A DNA stretch of 64,000 nt from Verrucomicrobiia bacterium. GTDB taxonomy: Bacteria; Verrucomicrobiota; Verrucomicrobiia; Limisphaerales; CAIMTB01. The notes under the pieces are model-generated. The model did no database searches and was not told the origin of the DNA. It saw only the letters and a list, made by a program, of their open reading frames with translations. Shown piece after piece: positions 18,759 to 26,944 of the stretch (the stretch's first letter is position 1; each line of letters opens with the position of its first letter). The stretch covers positions 116,084-180,083 of the forward strand of contig JAHCBA010000011.1 of NCBI GenBank assembly GCA_019634625.1, in the 5' to 3' direction. The position numbers and the translations under genes were made by a program.

Positions 18759-19844
18759 ATGGCCCCTCCGGGTAATCGCTTCATGCGCGGGGACTCCGGC
18801 AGCGTGGAACGGTGGCATGGCGGGGTGGGCCTGCGGGGCCGCCGTCAGCAGGACCTGCACGACCGGGCACGGCAGCTGGCGCGCCGCCAGTTCGGCAACC
18901 GGGTGTTCGTCCGGGGCGTCGTCGAGGTTTCCAACCATTGCCGCGAGGACTGCGCCTACTGCGGGATGCGGCGAAGCCATCGCGGCCTGAACCGGTTTCG
19001 GGCCGACCCCGACGCTCTGGCCGACCTGCTGCTCGAACATTGGCCGGAGTTCGTGACCGACTTGAACATCCAGAGCGGGGAGGATCCGGTGGCGCTTCGC
19101 GAGGTGGTGCTGCCCCTGATCCGTCGCCTGCGGCGCGAGACCGCCCTGGGCATCAGTGTCTGCCTGGGAACCCTCGATGCGCCAGCCTACCGGGCCCTGC
19201 GCGAGGCCGGCGCCAGTCTCTACATCATGAAATTCGAGACGGCCGGTCCGGACCGTTACCAACGGTTCCGGGCTCCTGGGACCTTCGAGGAACGGCTGGA
19301 TCACATCCGCGCCCTGGCGGCGTCCGGGTGGCGTGTGAGTTCGGGATTCATTGCCGGACTGCCCGGCGAAACCGGGGCCGATCTCAACGCCGCCATCGAC
19401 CTCGCCGCCCAACTCCCGCTTGATGGCTGCAGCGTCAGTCCGTTCATCCCCGGAAACGAGTCCGCGCTGTCCGGCGCCCCTGCGGGCGACCTTGAGGACA
19501 CCCTCAATGTCATGGCGCTGCTCCGGCTTCGCCGGCCCGAATGGGTGATTCCCGCCGTGAGCGCCCTCAACATCCTCTCACCGCGGGACGGTTACCTCCG
19601 AGGACTCGGCACCGGCGCAAACCTGGTGACGGTCAACCTGACCCCGGGCGCCAGCCGGGCAGACTACCTCCTCTACCGGCGCGACCGCGTCATCATGACC
19701 TCGGAGCGCATTCGGGCGGCGCTGACGTCCGCGGGACTCGAGCCTTCGCCCATCAGTCTCGCGGCCCACTATGCGGGCACTCCGCGGGAGGTCTCCCGGG
19801 CCGCTGCCGGCACCGCGGCGACCGAACCGGTCACGGTCGGCTGA
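18759..19844 (+). CDS. Radical SAM protein of the HydE/BioB-like family
   Basis: Predicted radical S-adenosylmethionine enzyme of 361 residues. Cysteines 61, 65 and 68 form the CX3CX2C [4Fe-4S] motif in SNHCREDCAYCGMRRSHRGL. Downstream phrases LNIQSGEDPVALRE, LYIMKFETAGPDRYQRFR, SGFIAGLPGETGADL, CSVSPFIPGNESAL, SALNILSPRDGYLRGLGTGA and VNLTPGASRADYLLY resemble HydE, the [FeFe]-hydrogenase maturase, and its relatives (PylB, BioB). No hydrogenase, HydF or HydG is in the window, so a hydrogenase role is not supported. The ATG at 18759 is chosen; 18783 is also possible. Its last 76 bases overlap the 3' end of the halogenase-like gene on the other strand. Confidence 0.82.
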   Translation: MAPPGNRFMRGDSGSVERWHGGVGLRGRRQQDLHDRARQLARRQFGNRVFVRGVVEVSNHCREDCAYCGMRRSHRGLNRFRADPDALADLLLEHWPEFVTDLNIQSGEDPVALREVVLPLIRRLRRETALGISVCLGTLDAPAYRALREAGASLYIMKFETAGPDRYQRFRAPGTFEERLDHIRALAASGWRVSSGFIAGLPGETGADLNAAIDLAAQLPLDGCSVSPFIPGNESALSGAPAGDLEDTLNVMALLRLRRPEWVIPAVSALNILSPRDGYLRGLGTGANLVTVNLTPGASRADYLLYRRDRVIMTSERIRAALTSAGLEPSPISLAAHYAGTPREVSRAAAGTAATEPVTVG

Positions 19845-21394
19845 ACCGCACGTCGGCCCCAGGTCCTCCAGCCTTCCCGCAGTTCGAGCCGCATCCAGCC
19901 CAGCAGGGCGCCCAGCAGGGGACGCAGGCTCGAGGGTTCGATCGTGTAGCCGCCGAACAGGAAGCGCGAACCTCGGTTCCGCCTGCCGAACCGGCCGGTC
20001 CGGCGGCGCTCGTCCGCCATGGCGGCGAACCGGCGGTTGTAGGTCCGCATGAGGCGGAACACCGGGCCGGACGGGCGCGTGGAGAAGATCGGTTCGACCA
20101 GGGCGACGTCGCCGCGGCGCAGGGGTTGGGACACCACTCCGAGATAGTAAAGGCCGAGGTCCAGCAGGAATGCCAGGCGCATCAGTTCGAAGTCTCCGAG
20201 ATAGGCGTACTTGTTCTCGTACACGGCCTCGAACCATTGCCGGTGGCTGCGGGTGAACGCCGCATTGTGGCGCGCCAGCGGTTCCGCCAGCGCCGCCCCG
20301 CGCAGACCCGACTCGACCAGCCGGGCGCCCGCGCAGACCGTGTACGTCAGCCAGTCCAATCCCGGCGAATACAGCGGATCGATGAACCCGGCGGCGTCCC
20401 CCACCAGCACAAACCCGTCGCCTGCCTGCACCCGGCACCGGTAGGCGAGGCGCCGGCGCCAGTGGACATCGCCGTCCCGGGGCCGGGCTCCGGCCAGCAA
20501 CTCCCTCGCCACCGGATGACGGTCCAGGAATCCCTTCAGGCGTTCCGCGACCGTTCCCTCGGCGGGCCAGGTCTGGCGTCGTTCATCGAACACCACACCC
20601 ACGCTGACGTCGCCCCCCTTCAAGGGAATGCACCAGGCCCACCAGCCATCGCCCATGAAGTGGTTGGTGGCCGTGCCCCGGATTCCCGGACAGGCCCGGG
20701 CCCATTCCGGATGTTGCGCCGCCAGTTCGATGCCGTCCCAGTCGCCCACGCCTTCCCATCGCGCCCACGCGGCGGAGGTGGGATGACTGTCATTGACCTC
20801 GAACCAGCCTTCCTGGCGCGCCAGCAGCGCCGCGACCCCCGAGGCATCCACCACCCAGCGGGCGTGAATCGACCGGCGGGTTCCTTCGTGGGTCACCGTG
20901 AGGTGCTGGCCATGGGAACCTTTCAGTTCCACCTGGTGGACCACCGCCGGACGCCAGCAAACCGCTCCCGCCGCGCACGCCTGGTCCAAGGCTTCCGCAT
21001 CGAGAACCGCCCGGTCCACCTGGTAGGCCGGCAGCCGGACGAGGTAGCGGGTCCCGATCTCGCCGGCGTCGCCCAACCCCCGGGTGGCCGCGTCGCCAAA
21101 CCAGAATCGCATGCCCTGCTTGGCCAGATGCGCCTCGTTCAGGTGCCGGGTCAGTCCGAGCACCTTCCCCAGGAAATAGGTGCTCACCTCGACCGTGGCC
21201 TCGCCGACCCGGCGCCCGAAGACCCGGCTTCGCTCGATCATCAGCACGCGCAGGCCCGGCATCCGGCGCAACAGCAACAGGGCCATTGCCGAGCCCGCCA
21301 GACCTCCGCCGACGATCGCGACGTCCCACGACGCATCTTCCCCGGAGTCGGTGGCGGGCCTCGTACTCAAGTCGGGCCAGCATGGACGTTCCAT
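19769..21394 (-). CDS. FAD-dependent halogenase-like oxidoreductase
   Basis: Flavoprotein of 541 residues. VAIVGGGLAGSAMALLLLRR (about 25-44) is the GxGxxG dinucleotide-binding motif. GDGWWAWCIPLKGG near residue 250 contains W-x-W-x-I-P, the signature of flavin-dependent halogenases, and GDAAGFIDPLYSPGLDW near 335 matches their F-x-P-x-S-x-G-type motif; FVLVGDAAG is the second FAD contact. Related enzymes occur in polyene pigment and chloramphenicol-type clusters, but some carry the motifs without halogenating, so activity is inferred. The start at 21394 (MERPCWPD) leaves 52 bases to the divergent ketosynthase start. The 3' end overlaps the radical SAM gene. Confidence 0.85.
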   Translation of the reverse strand: MERPCWPDLSTRPATDSGEDASWDVAIVGGGLAGSAMALLLLRRMPGLRVLMIERSRVFGRRVGEATVEVSTYFLGKVLGLTRHLNEAHLAKQGMRFWFGDAATRGLGDAGEIGTRYLVRLPAYQVDRAVLDAEALDQACAAGAVCWRPAVVHQVELKGSHGQHLTVTHEGTRRSIHARWVVDASGVAALLARQEGWFEVNDSHPTSAAWARWEGVGDWDGIELAAQHPEWARACPGIRGTATNHFMGDGWWAWCIPLKGGDVSVGVVFDERRQTWPAEGTVAERLKGFLDRHPVARELLAGARPRDGDVHWRRRLAYRCRVQAGDGFVLVGDAAGFIDPLYSPGLDWLTYTVCAGARLVESGLRGAALAEPLARHNAAFTRSHRQWFEAVYENKYAYLGDFELMRLAFLLDLGLYYLGVVSQPLRRGDVALVEPIFSTRPSGPVFRLMRTYNRRFAAMADERRRTGRFGRRNRGSRFLFGGYTIEPSSLRPLLGALLGWMRLELREGWRTWGRRAVQPTVTGSVAAVPAAARETSRGVPA

Positions 21395-21446
21395 CGTGAG
21401 GTTGGCAATCTCACCTCCGGTCCCCATCCCGACCGTTCCGCCTCGC

Positions 21447-22691
21447 ATGCCAGTCCCCAGTCATCCCCGGATCGTGGTCTCCGGCGCGGGCATCGTCACG
21501 GCCCTGGGACAGGGCTGGCGGGCCAATGCCGATGCCCTCGCCTCGGGACGCTCCGGCTTCGCTCCCGTCACGCTCTTTGATGTCTCGCGCCATCGCGCGC
21601 GGCTGGCCGCCGAGGTTCGTCCGCTGCCCGCTCTGGAGCCCGGGCGCCTGGGTCCGCGGCGCCTCATGCGCATGGACCGGGCCGGACGGCTGCTGCTGGC
21701 GGCCGCCCGCGAGGCCGCCGAGATGGCGGGTGTCGCATCGGACCCCGACCGAGGCACATGGCCCGTGGCCCTCGCCACCACCAGCGCCGGCATGAATGCC
21801 GGTCAGGCGTACCTCCGACAGGCCGACCGCACCGCGTCGCGACGGCGCCAGTTCGAACGGCTCGACGACTATTTTGCCAACCGGCACATCGAGGATCTGG
21901 CGTCGGACCTTGGCTGGTCCGGGCCGGCAACCGTTCTCGCCAATGCCTGCGCGTCCGGCGCCAACGCCATCGGACACGCCTGGGAATGGATTCGGGCGGG
22001 ACGCGCCCAGGTGGCCGTGACGGGTGGTTACGAGGCCCTGAGCGAACTGGTCTTTTCCGGGTTCGATTCCCTCCAGGCCCTTTCGACGACCTCGTGCCGG
22101 CCCTTCGACCGCCACCGGGATGGACTCGGACTGGGGGAAGGCGCAGCCATTCTCATCCTCGAGACTCTCGACCGCGCCCGGCGCCGGGGCGCCACCCCCC
22201 TGGGCGAACTGGTCGGGTACGGTGCCGCCACGGATCTTCACCATCTCACCCAGCCCGATCCCGAAGGGCGTGCGGCCCTGGCCGGCATGACGGAGGCCTG
22301 CGTCGCCGCCGGGGTCAGCGCTGCGGACGTGGACTACCTCAACGCCCACGGGACAGGCACGCCCCACAACGACGCCGCCGAAGCCGCGGCCATCCGTGCC
22401 TGGGCCGGCGACGACGCGGGGCGACTGGCCGTCAGTTCCACCAAGGGCGCCACCGGGCACCTTCTCGGAGCAGCCGGTGCGGTCGAAGCGGTGATCTGCC
22501 TCATGGCCCTGCGGGAACAATGGCTGCCACCCAACGCCCCCACGCTCGAACCCGATCCGGCCTGCGTCTTTCGCCTCCTCCGTGAACCGGGCCGGCCGGA
22601 GGGACCGCAGCGACTGGAACTGGCCTTGTCGAACTCCTTCGGCTTCGGTGGATCCAATGCCAGCCTGCTCTTCCGGAGGTGGCATGCGTGA
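21447..22691 (+). CDS. Beta-ketoacyl-ACP synthase (FabF/KS-alpha type)
   Basis: Condensing enzyme of 414 residues with a complete catalytic triad: Cys168 in NACASGANAIG, His301 in YLNAHGTGTPHNDAAE, and His338 in TKGATGHLLGAAGAVEA. IVVSGAGIVTALGQGW starts the thiolase fold near residue 9, and the C-terminus SNSFGFGGSNASLLFRR is typical of FabF-like KS. It opens a run of four overlapping genes, the next start lying inside its last codons, which suggests one operon with the degenerate partner, reductase and ACP. The ATG at 21447 fits the family N-terminus. Such an additional set beside an ACP usually makes a specialised acyl chain rather than housekeeping fatty acids. Confidence 0.92.
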   Translation: MPVPSHPRIVVSGAGIVTALGQGWRANADALASGRSGFAPVTLFDVSRHRARLAAEVRPLPALEPGRLGPRRLMRMDRAGRLLLAAAREAAEMAGVASDPDRGTWPVALATTSAGMNAGQAYLRQADRTASRRRQFERLDDYFANRHIEDLASDLGWSGPATVLANACASGANAIGHAWEWIRAGRAQVAVTGGYEALSELVFSGFDSLQALSTTSCRPFDRHRDGLGLGEGAAILILETLDRARRRGATPLGELVGYGAATDLHHLTQPDPEGRAALAGMTEACVAAGVSAADVDYLNAHGTGTPHNDAAEAAAIRAWAGDDAGRLAVSSTKGATGHLLGAAGAVEAVICLMALREQWLPPNAPTLEPDPACVFRLLREPGRPEGPQRLELALSNSFGFGGSNASLLFRRWHA

Positions 22692-23715
22692 CGTTCTGGT
22701 CGTCGGTCTTGGTGCCGTGAGTCCGGCTGGCTGGGGGGTCGCCGCGCTCCGGGCGGCCATCGCGTCCGGAGCCCCGCTGACGCCGGATCGTGCCGATTCC
22801 CCGGCCCACCTTCCCACGCTGGGGGTTCACCGGGTTCCTCTGCCGGGTCTTCGCCCTCCCTGGGCCGGGCATCCACGGATGCGTCGGGCGGGTGCCATCA
22901 CCCGCTTCGCCGTTGCCGCCGCCCTCGAAGCGCTGGGCCTGGACTCCGAGGGAACCCCGGGGCCCCTGCCGGACGCCGCCCGCACCGGCCTGGTCTTCTG
23001 CACCATGACCGGTGGGGTCGTCTGCTCGCGGCGCTTTCATCAGGAGGCGGTTCAGGATCCGCGTACAGCCAGTCCCCTGCTGTTTCCCGAAACGGTCTTC
23101 AACGCTCCCGCCAGCCACCTAGCCGCGATTCTGGGACTGACCGGCCGCGTGCAAACCGAGGTGGGCGATCCCACCTGCCTGATCCAGGCATTCGACACGG
23201 CGTTGCTCTGGATCGGGACGAACCGTGTCGATCGATGTCTGATCGTGGCCGCCGAGGAGGCGGACTGGCTGACCGCCCATGCCCTGGCGCTTCGATACCC
23301 TGGACGCGTTTCCGCCGAGGGTGCCGGAGCGCTGCTTCTCGCGCGGGAGCCAGACGATGGCGCCCTGGCCCGGATCGGGGCCGTCGCCCCCGCGGCACAG
23401 AGACCGGAAGCCGCCTTGATGCAGGCCCTCGGCATGGCCACCGGGCCGGCCGATGGAGGGACCATCAACCCCCGGCAATGGGATGCCCGCCCACGCGGTG
23501 GGCGTCACCATCCCGTCCCGGGGAGCGGAGACCCGCTCGCGAACCTCGGCGAAGCCTGGGCCGCCGGGGCCGCCTGGCGGATGATCGAGGCGGCGGCGTC
23601 GGTCGCCCGCGGCGAGACCGTCCGGGCCGGCGCCGTGGTGCCGGGTTTGTACGGCCGCGCGGGAGGGGTCCGGTTCGACGCCCCCGAGTCCGGCCGGCAG
23701 GATTTGCGCCTATGA
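22684..23715 (+). CDS. Degenerate beta-ketoacyl synthase (chain-length-factor-like)
   Basis: Thiolase-fold protein of 343 residues. VLVVGLGAVSPAGWGVAALR at the N-terminus and the central TGRVQTEVGDPTCLIQAFDTAL align with the KS nucleophile region and keep a cysteine. The two catalytic histidines are missing: where an active KS has N-A-H-G-T the sequence is NPRQWDARP, and K-x-x-x-G-H is replaced by LANLGEAWAAGA. This pattern, beside an intact KS, is that of a KS-beta/chain-length factor or the KS-like partner of aryl-polyene clusters. An SD-like GGAGGT lies three bases before the ATG, which overlaps the KS stop by eight bases. A heterodimer with the preceding KS is the likely arrangement (inferred). 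Confidence 0.8.
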   Translation: MRDVLVVGLGAVSPAGWGVAALRAAIASGAPLTPDRADSPAHLPTLGVHRVPLPGLRPPWAGHPRMRRAGAITRFAVAAALEALGLDSEGTPGPLPDAARTGLVFCTMTGGVVCSRRFHQEAVQDPRTASPLLFPETVFNAPASHLAAILGLTGRVQTEVGDPTCLIQAFDTALLWIGTNRVDRCLIVAAEEADWLTAHALALRYPGRVSAEGAGALLLAREPDDGALARIGAVAPAAQRPEAALMQALGMATGPADGGTINPRQWDARPRGGRHHPVPGSGDPLANLGEAWAAGAAWRMIEAAASVARGETVRAGAVVPGLYGRAGGVRFDAPESGRQDLRL

Positions 23716-24446
23716 CCTCACCGCGTGTTGTCTTGCTCACCGGTGCCAATGGCGGCATTGGCGGGGCGATCGTCCGGGCCTTCCTGTCCGAACCGGATGC
23801 CCCGGTCCTCTGGCTTGGCTGGCATCGCCGGCGCGAACGCCTGGACGCCCTCGCCCATGCCGCACCGGGGCGCCTGGAGTTGGTCCAGCTCGAGGTCACC
23901 TCCCGCGAGCACTGGGACCGCGCGGTGGCCGCCATCCTCGACCGGCACGGGCGCCTCGATGTCCTCATCAACAATGCGGGCGGACCCCGCGATTCCCTGC
24001 TCGGCACGATGCCGGTGGCGGACTGGGAGGAGGTGCGTGCGACCCATCTCGACGCCGTCTTCCACGGATGTCAGGCGGTCCTGCCCGCGATGATCGCCCA
24101 ACGCTGGGGCCGGATTGTCAACATGGCCTCTGTCAGCGCCCTCCTGGCTCCCGCCGGTCAGGCCAATTACGCCGCCGCCAAGGCCGGCGTCGTGGCCCTC
24201 ACCCGGTCCCTGGCCAAGGAAGTCGCCCGCATCGGCATCACGGTCAATGCGGTATGCCCCGGCTACATCGAGACCGAGGCGCTCGGGGCGCTCGATCCGG
24301 AGGCGCGACGGAGCATCCTCCAGCGGATCCCCGCGCGCCGCCTCGGACGCCCGGAGGAAGTGGCTGCGGTCGTCCGCTTTCTCGCTTGTCCGGACGCCTC
24401 CTACCTCACAGGGTCCGCGGTCACCGTCGATGGGGGAATCCACTGA
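23712..24446 (+). CDS. 3-oxoacyl-ACP reductase (FabG-like SDR)
   Basis: Short-chain dehydrogenase of 244 residues that would reduce the beta-keto group made by the ketosynthase. VVLLTGANGGIGGAIVRAF is the Rossmann TGxxxGIG motif, VLINNAGGPRD the NNAG motif, and IVNMASVSALLAPAGQANYAAAKAGVVALT in two parts carries the catalytic Ser, Tyr and Lys. CPGYIETEAL and the C-terminus YLTGSAVTVDGGIH are standard FabG. The ATG overlaps the preceding stop as ATGA, indicating translational coupling. Confidence 0.93.
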   Translation: MTSPRVVLLTGANGGIGGAIVRAFLSEPDAPVLWLGWHRRRERLDALAHAAPGRLELVQLEVTSREHWDRAVAAILDRHGRLDVLINNAGGPRDSLLGTMPVADWEEVRATHLDAVFHGCQAVLPAMIAQRWGRIVNMASVSALLAPAGQANYAAAKAGVVALTRSLAKEVARIGITVNAVCPGYIETEALGALDPEARRSILQRIPARRLGRPEEVAAVVRFLACPDASYLTGSAVTVDGGIH

Positions 24447-24720
24447 ACCGCCGGACAGCGCTGCCTCGGACGAGCTGATCCGGAAAATGAAGGCGCTCCT
24501 GGTCGAGAACCTGATGCTCACCATGGCGCCCGACGACATTGGCGACACCCAGCCGCTGTTCGGTCCCGAGAGTCTCGGGCTCGATTCGGTGGACGCCCTG
24601 CAGCTCGTCGTCGCGCTCGAGAAGGGATTCGGTCTGCGGATTCCCGACGCCGGCGCCGCCCGTGAGGTCCTTCAGAACGTCTCGACCATGGCGGCCGCGG
24701 TCCGGCGCGGCTCCGTGTGA
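24430..24720 (+). CDS. Acyl carrier protein
   Basis: Protein of 96 residues. The phosphopantetheine attachment serine is Ser53 in SLGLDSVDALQLVVALE, followed by a conserved helix and IPDAGAAREVLQNVSTMAAAV. The first 15 residues are extra relative to AcpP. The start lies 17 bases inside fabG, and the gene ends the coupled KS/KS-like/FabG/ACP series. A dedicated ACP here supports a separate acyl-chain pathway rather than primary fatty-acid synthesis. The next gene, after 259 bases, is unrelated. Confidence 0.9.
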   Translation: MGESTEPPDSAASDELIRKMKALLVENLMLTMAPDDIGDTQPLFGPESLGLDSVDALQLVVALEKGFGLRIPDAGAAREVLQNVSTMAAAVRRGSV

Positions 24721-24979
24721 AAGCATCCTCGGGTTGGGTTGTGGGAAGGGGGGACACGCGGAGAGGGGGGGAGATCGTTGACGAGGCGACGGAGGCCTTC
24801 CCTGATCGTGGTGGCACCGAAAAATGGATGAGGAGTCCGACGGGTTGCCGGGCGAGCCGGAAGTCGGTGGGCCGTTGGCGATTGGGAACGGGGTTGGGAT
24901 TCCCTGCCGACGACGGTCCCTGCGATCCGCAGAGTTGGGGGCTTGCGCGGGGGAAGCCGGCAGGCGCAGCGTGACGGGC

Positions 24980-26896
24980 ATGACCCGACTTGGAGTGGCA
25001 TGGGTGGCGTGCTGGCTGGGGAGTCTGGGGGCGCTGGCAGCGCCGGGAACCGGGGAAAGCCCGGCGGATGCGGCCTTGCGACGTTACTTCGCCGGGGAGA
25101 CATCCCGGTTGGAGGAGCGCGCGAGGGCGGGTCTGGAGCGGTTGGCCCGGGGCGGCGACGAGCGGGAACGGTTGCGACAGGAGTTGCTGGACATGCTGGG
25201 GCTCTGGCCGATGCCGGAACGGACGCCGTTGCAGGCGGTGGTGGCCGGGAAGGTCGAGGGGGACGGGTTCGTGGTGGAACGGCTCCAGTTCCAGTCGATG
25301 CCGGGCCTGTACGTCACGGGGAACCTCTACCGGCCGGCGGGAGCGGTGGGGCGCTTGCCGGGGGTGCTGTACGTGTGCGGGCATGCGGCCGTGCGGACCA
25401 ACGGGGTGAGCTGTGGGAACAAGACCGCGTACCAGCATCACGGGATGTGGTTTGCGCGACACGGGTATGTCTGCCTGACGATCGACACGTTGCAGTTGGG
25501 GGAGATCGAGGGGGATCATCACGGGACGCACCGGCTGGGGCAGTGGTGGTGGAACTCGCGGGGTTACACGCCGGCGGGGGTGGAGACGTGGAATGGAATC
25601 CGTGCGTTGGATTACCTGGAATCGCGGGCGGATGTGGATGCCGGACGGATCGGAATGACGGGGCGGAGCGGCGGGGGGAGTTATACGTGGACCACAGCGG
25701 CGATCGATGAGCGGGTGCGGGTGGCGGCGCCGGTGGCGGGGATCACCGATCTCCGCAATCACGTGGTCGATGGCGTGGTCGAGGGGCATTGCGACTGCAT
25801 GTACTTCGTGAACACGCACCAGTGGGATTTCGCGATGAAGGCGGCCCTGGTGGCGCCGCGCCCGTTGCTGATCGTGAACACGGATGCCGACACGATCTTC
25901 CCCCTGGACGGTGTGCAGCGGGTCCACGCGCAGGTCCGCCGGGTGTACGAGGCGTTGGGCGCCGTTGACCGGCTGGGGTTGGTGATCGCGCCGGGCCCGC
26001 ATCGGGACACGCAGGACCTGCAGGTGCCTGTGTTCCGCTGGTTCAACCGGCATCTGAAGGGCGAGGAACCGTTGATCGGCGAGGCGGCGGTGCGACGCCT
26101 GGATCCGATGGCGTTGCGGGTGTTCGGGGATCTTCCGGAAGATCAGCGAAATACCACGGCGCAGGAATGGTTCGGATCGGCCGAAGGTCGGGGCGGGATT
26201 GTAGGGGAAGGCGTGGCGCGGCTGAGGTCGTTGAGGGAAAGAGTCTTCGGAGGCTGGCCGGACGAGGGATCGACCGGCCGCATGGAGAAGGTCGAGGACC
26301 GGAAGGTGGGATCGCGCCGTTTGCGGACGTGGACCTTCGAGAGCCAGTCGGATGTTCCGTTGCGGTTGGACCTGGTGACGGCCGAGGACCGGCCGCCCGG
26401 GACGCTGGTGCTTCGGGTTCTGGATCCCAGGGCGGCGGGAGTCTGGGCGGTGCGGCAATTGGGCGATGGCTGGGGGCGCGGGGAGTTTGAGGGGGAGGAC
26501 GCGACCGCCTGGGCGTTCCTGGCGCCGCGCGGAATCGGAGAAGGGGGATGGTCGGGTGACGAACGGAAGCAGGTGCAGATCCGGCGCCGGTTCATGCTGC
26601 TGGGTCAGACCCTGGACGGCATGCGCATCTGGGACATCCGGCGCGGGTTGGCAGTCCTGCGCGAGGTGGCGCCGGAGTTGGCACGGGTGGAACTGGCGGC
26701 GGAAGGGGCGATGGGCGTGAACGCCCTGTACGCGGCGCTGTTCGAGCCCGGCGTCGCGGGGTTGGATCTGCAGGAGTGGCCGGCGTCGATGCGGGAAGGA
26801 CCGGATTATCTGAATGTCGGGCAGGTGCTCGACTACCCCGCGGCGATTGAGTGGGCGCGGGCGCGCGGTGTCGCGGTGCGGATCGGCGGGCGCTAG
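24980..26896 (+). CDS. Exported alpha/beta hydrolase (acetylxylan-esterase-like)
   Basis: Secreted hydrolase of 638 residues. The signal peptide is MTRLGVAWVACWLGSLGALA; the long in-frame upstream extension from 24824 is not used. A helical N-terminal part precedes the hydrolase core: LPGVLYVCGHAAVRTNG (oxyanion region), nucleophile Ser in GMTGRSGGGSYTW near residue 228-231, Asp in LLIVNTDADTIFPLDG, and His in VIAPGPHRDTQDLQ. The C-terminal ~220 residues (after FRWFNRHLKGEEPL) form a second, beta-rich region. The core resembles acetylxylan esterase and dienelactone-type families in polysaccharide-degrading bacteria; the acyl substrate is not determinable. Base composition is strongly GG-rich, as elsewhere on this strand. 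Confidence 0.82.
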   Translation: MTRLGVAWVACWLGSLGALAAPGTGESPADAALRRYFAGETSRLEERARAGLERLARGGDERERLRQELLDMLGLWPMPERTPLQAVVAGKVEGDGFVVERLQFQSMPGLYVTGNLYRPAGAVGRLPGVLYVCGHAAVRTNGVSCGNKTAYQHHGMWFARHGYVCLTIDTLQLGEIEGDHHGTHRLGQWWWNSRGYTPAGVETWNGIRALDYLESRADVDAGRIGMTGRSGGGSYTWTTAAIDERVRVAAPVAGITDLRNHVVDGVVEGHCDCMYFVNTHQWDFAMKAALVAPRPLLIVNTDADTIFPLDGVQRVHAQVRRVYEALGAVDRLGLVIAPGPHRDTQDLQVPVFRWFNRHLKGEEPLIGEAAVRRLDPMALRVFGDLPEDQRNTTAQEWFGSAEGRGGIVGEGVARLRSLRERVFGGWPDEGSTGRMEKVEDRKVGSRRLRTWTFESQSDVPLRLDLVTAEDRPPGTLVLRVLDPRAAGVWAVRQLGDGWGRGEFEGEDATAWAFLAPRGIGEGGWSGDERKQVQIRRRFMLLGQTLDGMRIWDIRRGLAVLREVAPELARVELAAEGAMGVNALYAALFEPGVAGLDLQEWPASMREGPDYLNVGQVLDYPAAIEWARARGVAVRIGGR

Positions 26897-26944
26897 AAAG
26901 CCCGAATGCGTCATTCTGAATGACACTGGCTCGATGGCTGGGCC

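Noticed and set aside
24721..24979. Upstream extension of the exported hydrolase from 24824
   Set aside because: The extra 52 residues have no signal-like features; the ATG at 24980 begins directly with a signal peptide.
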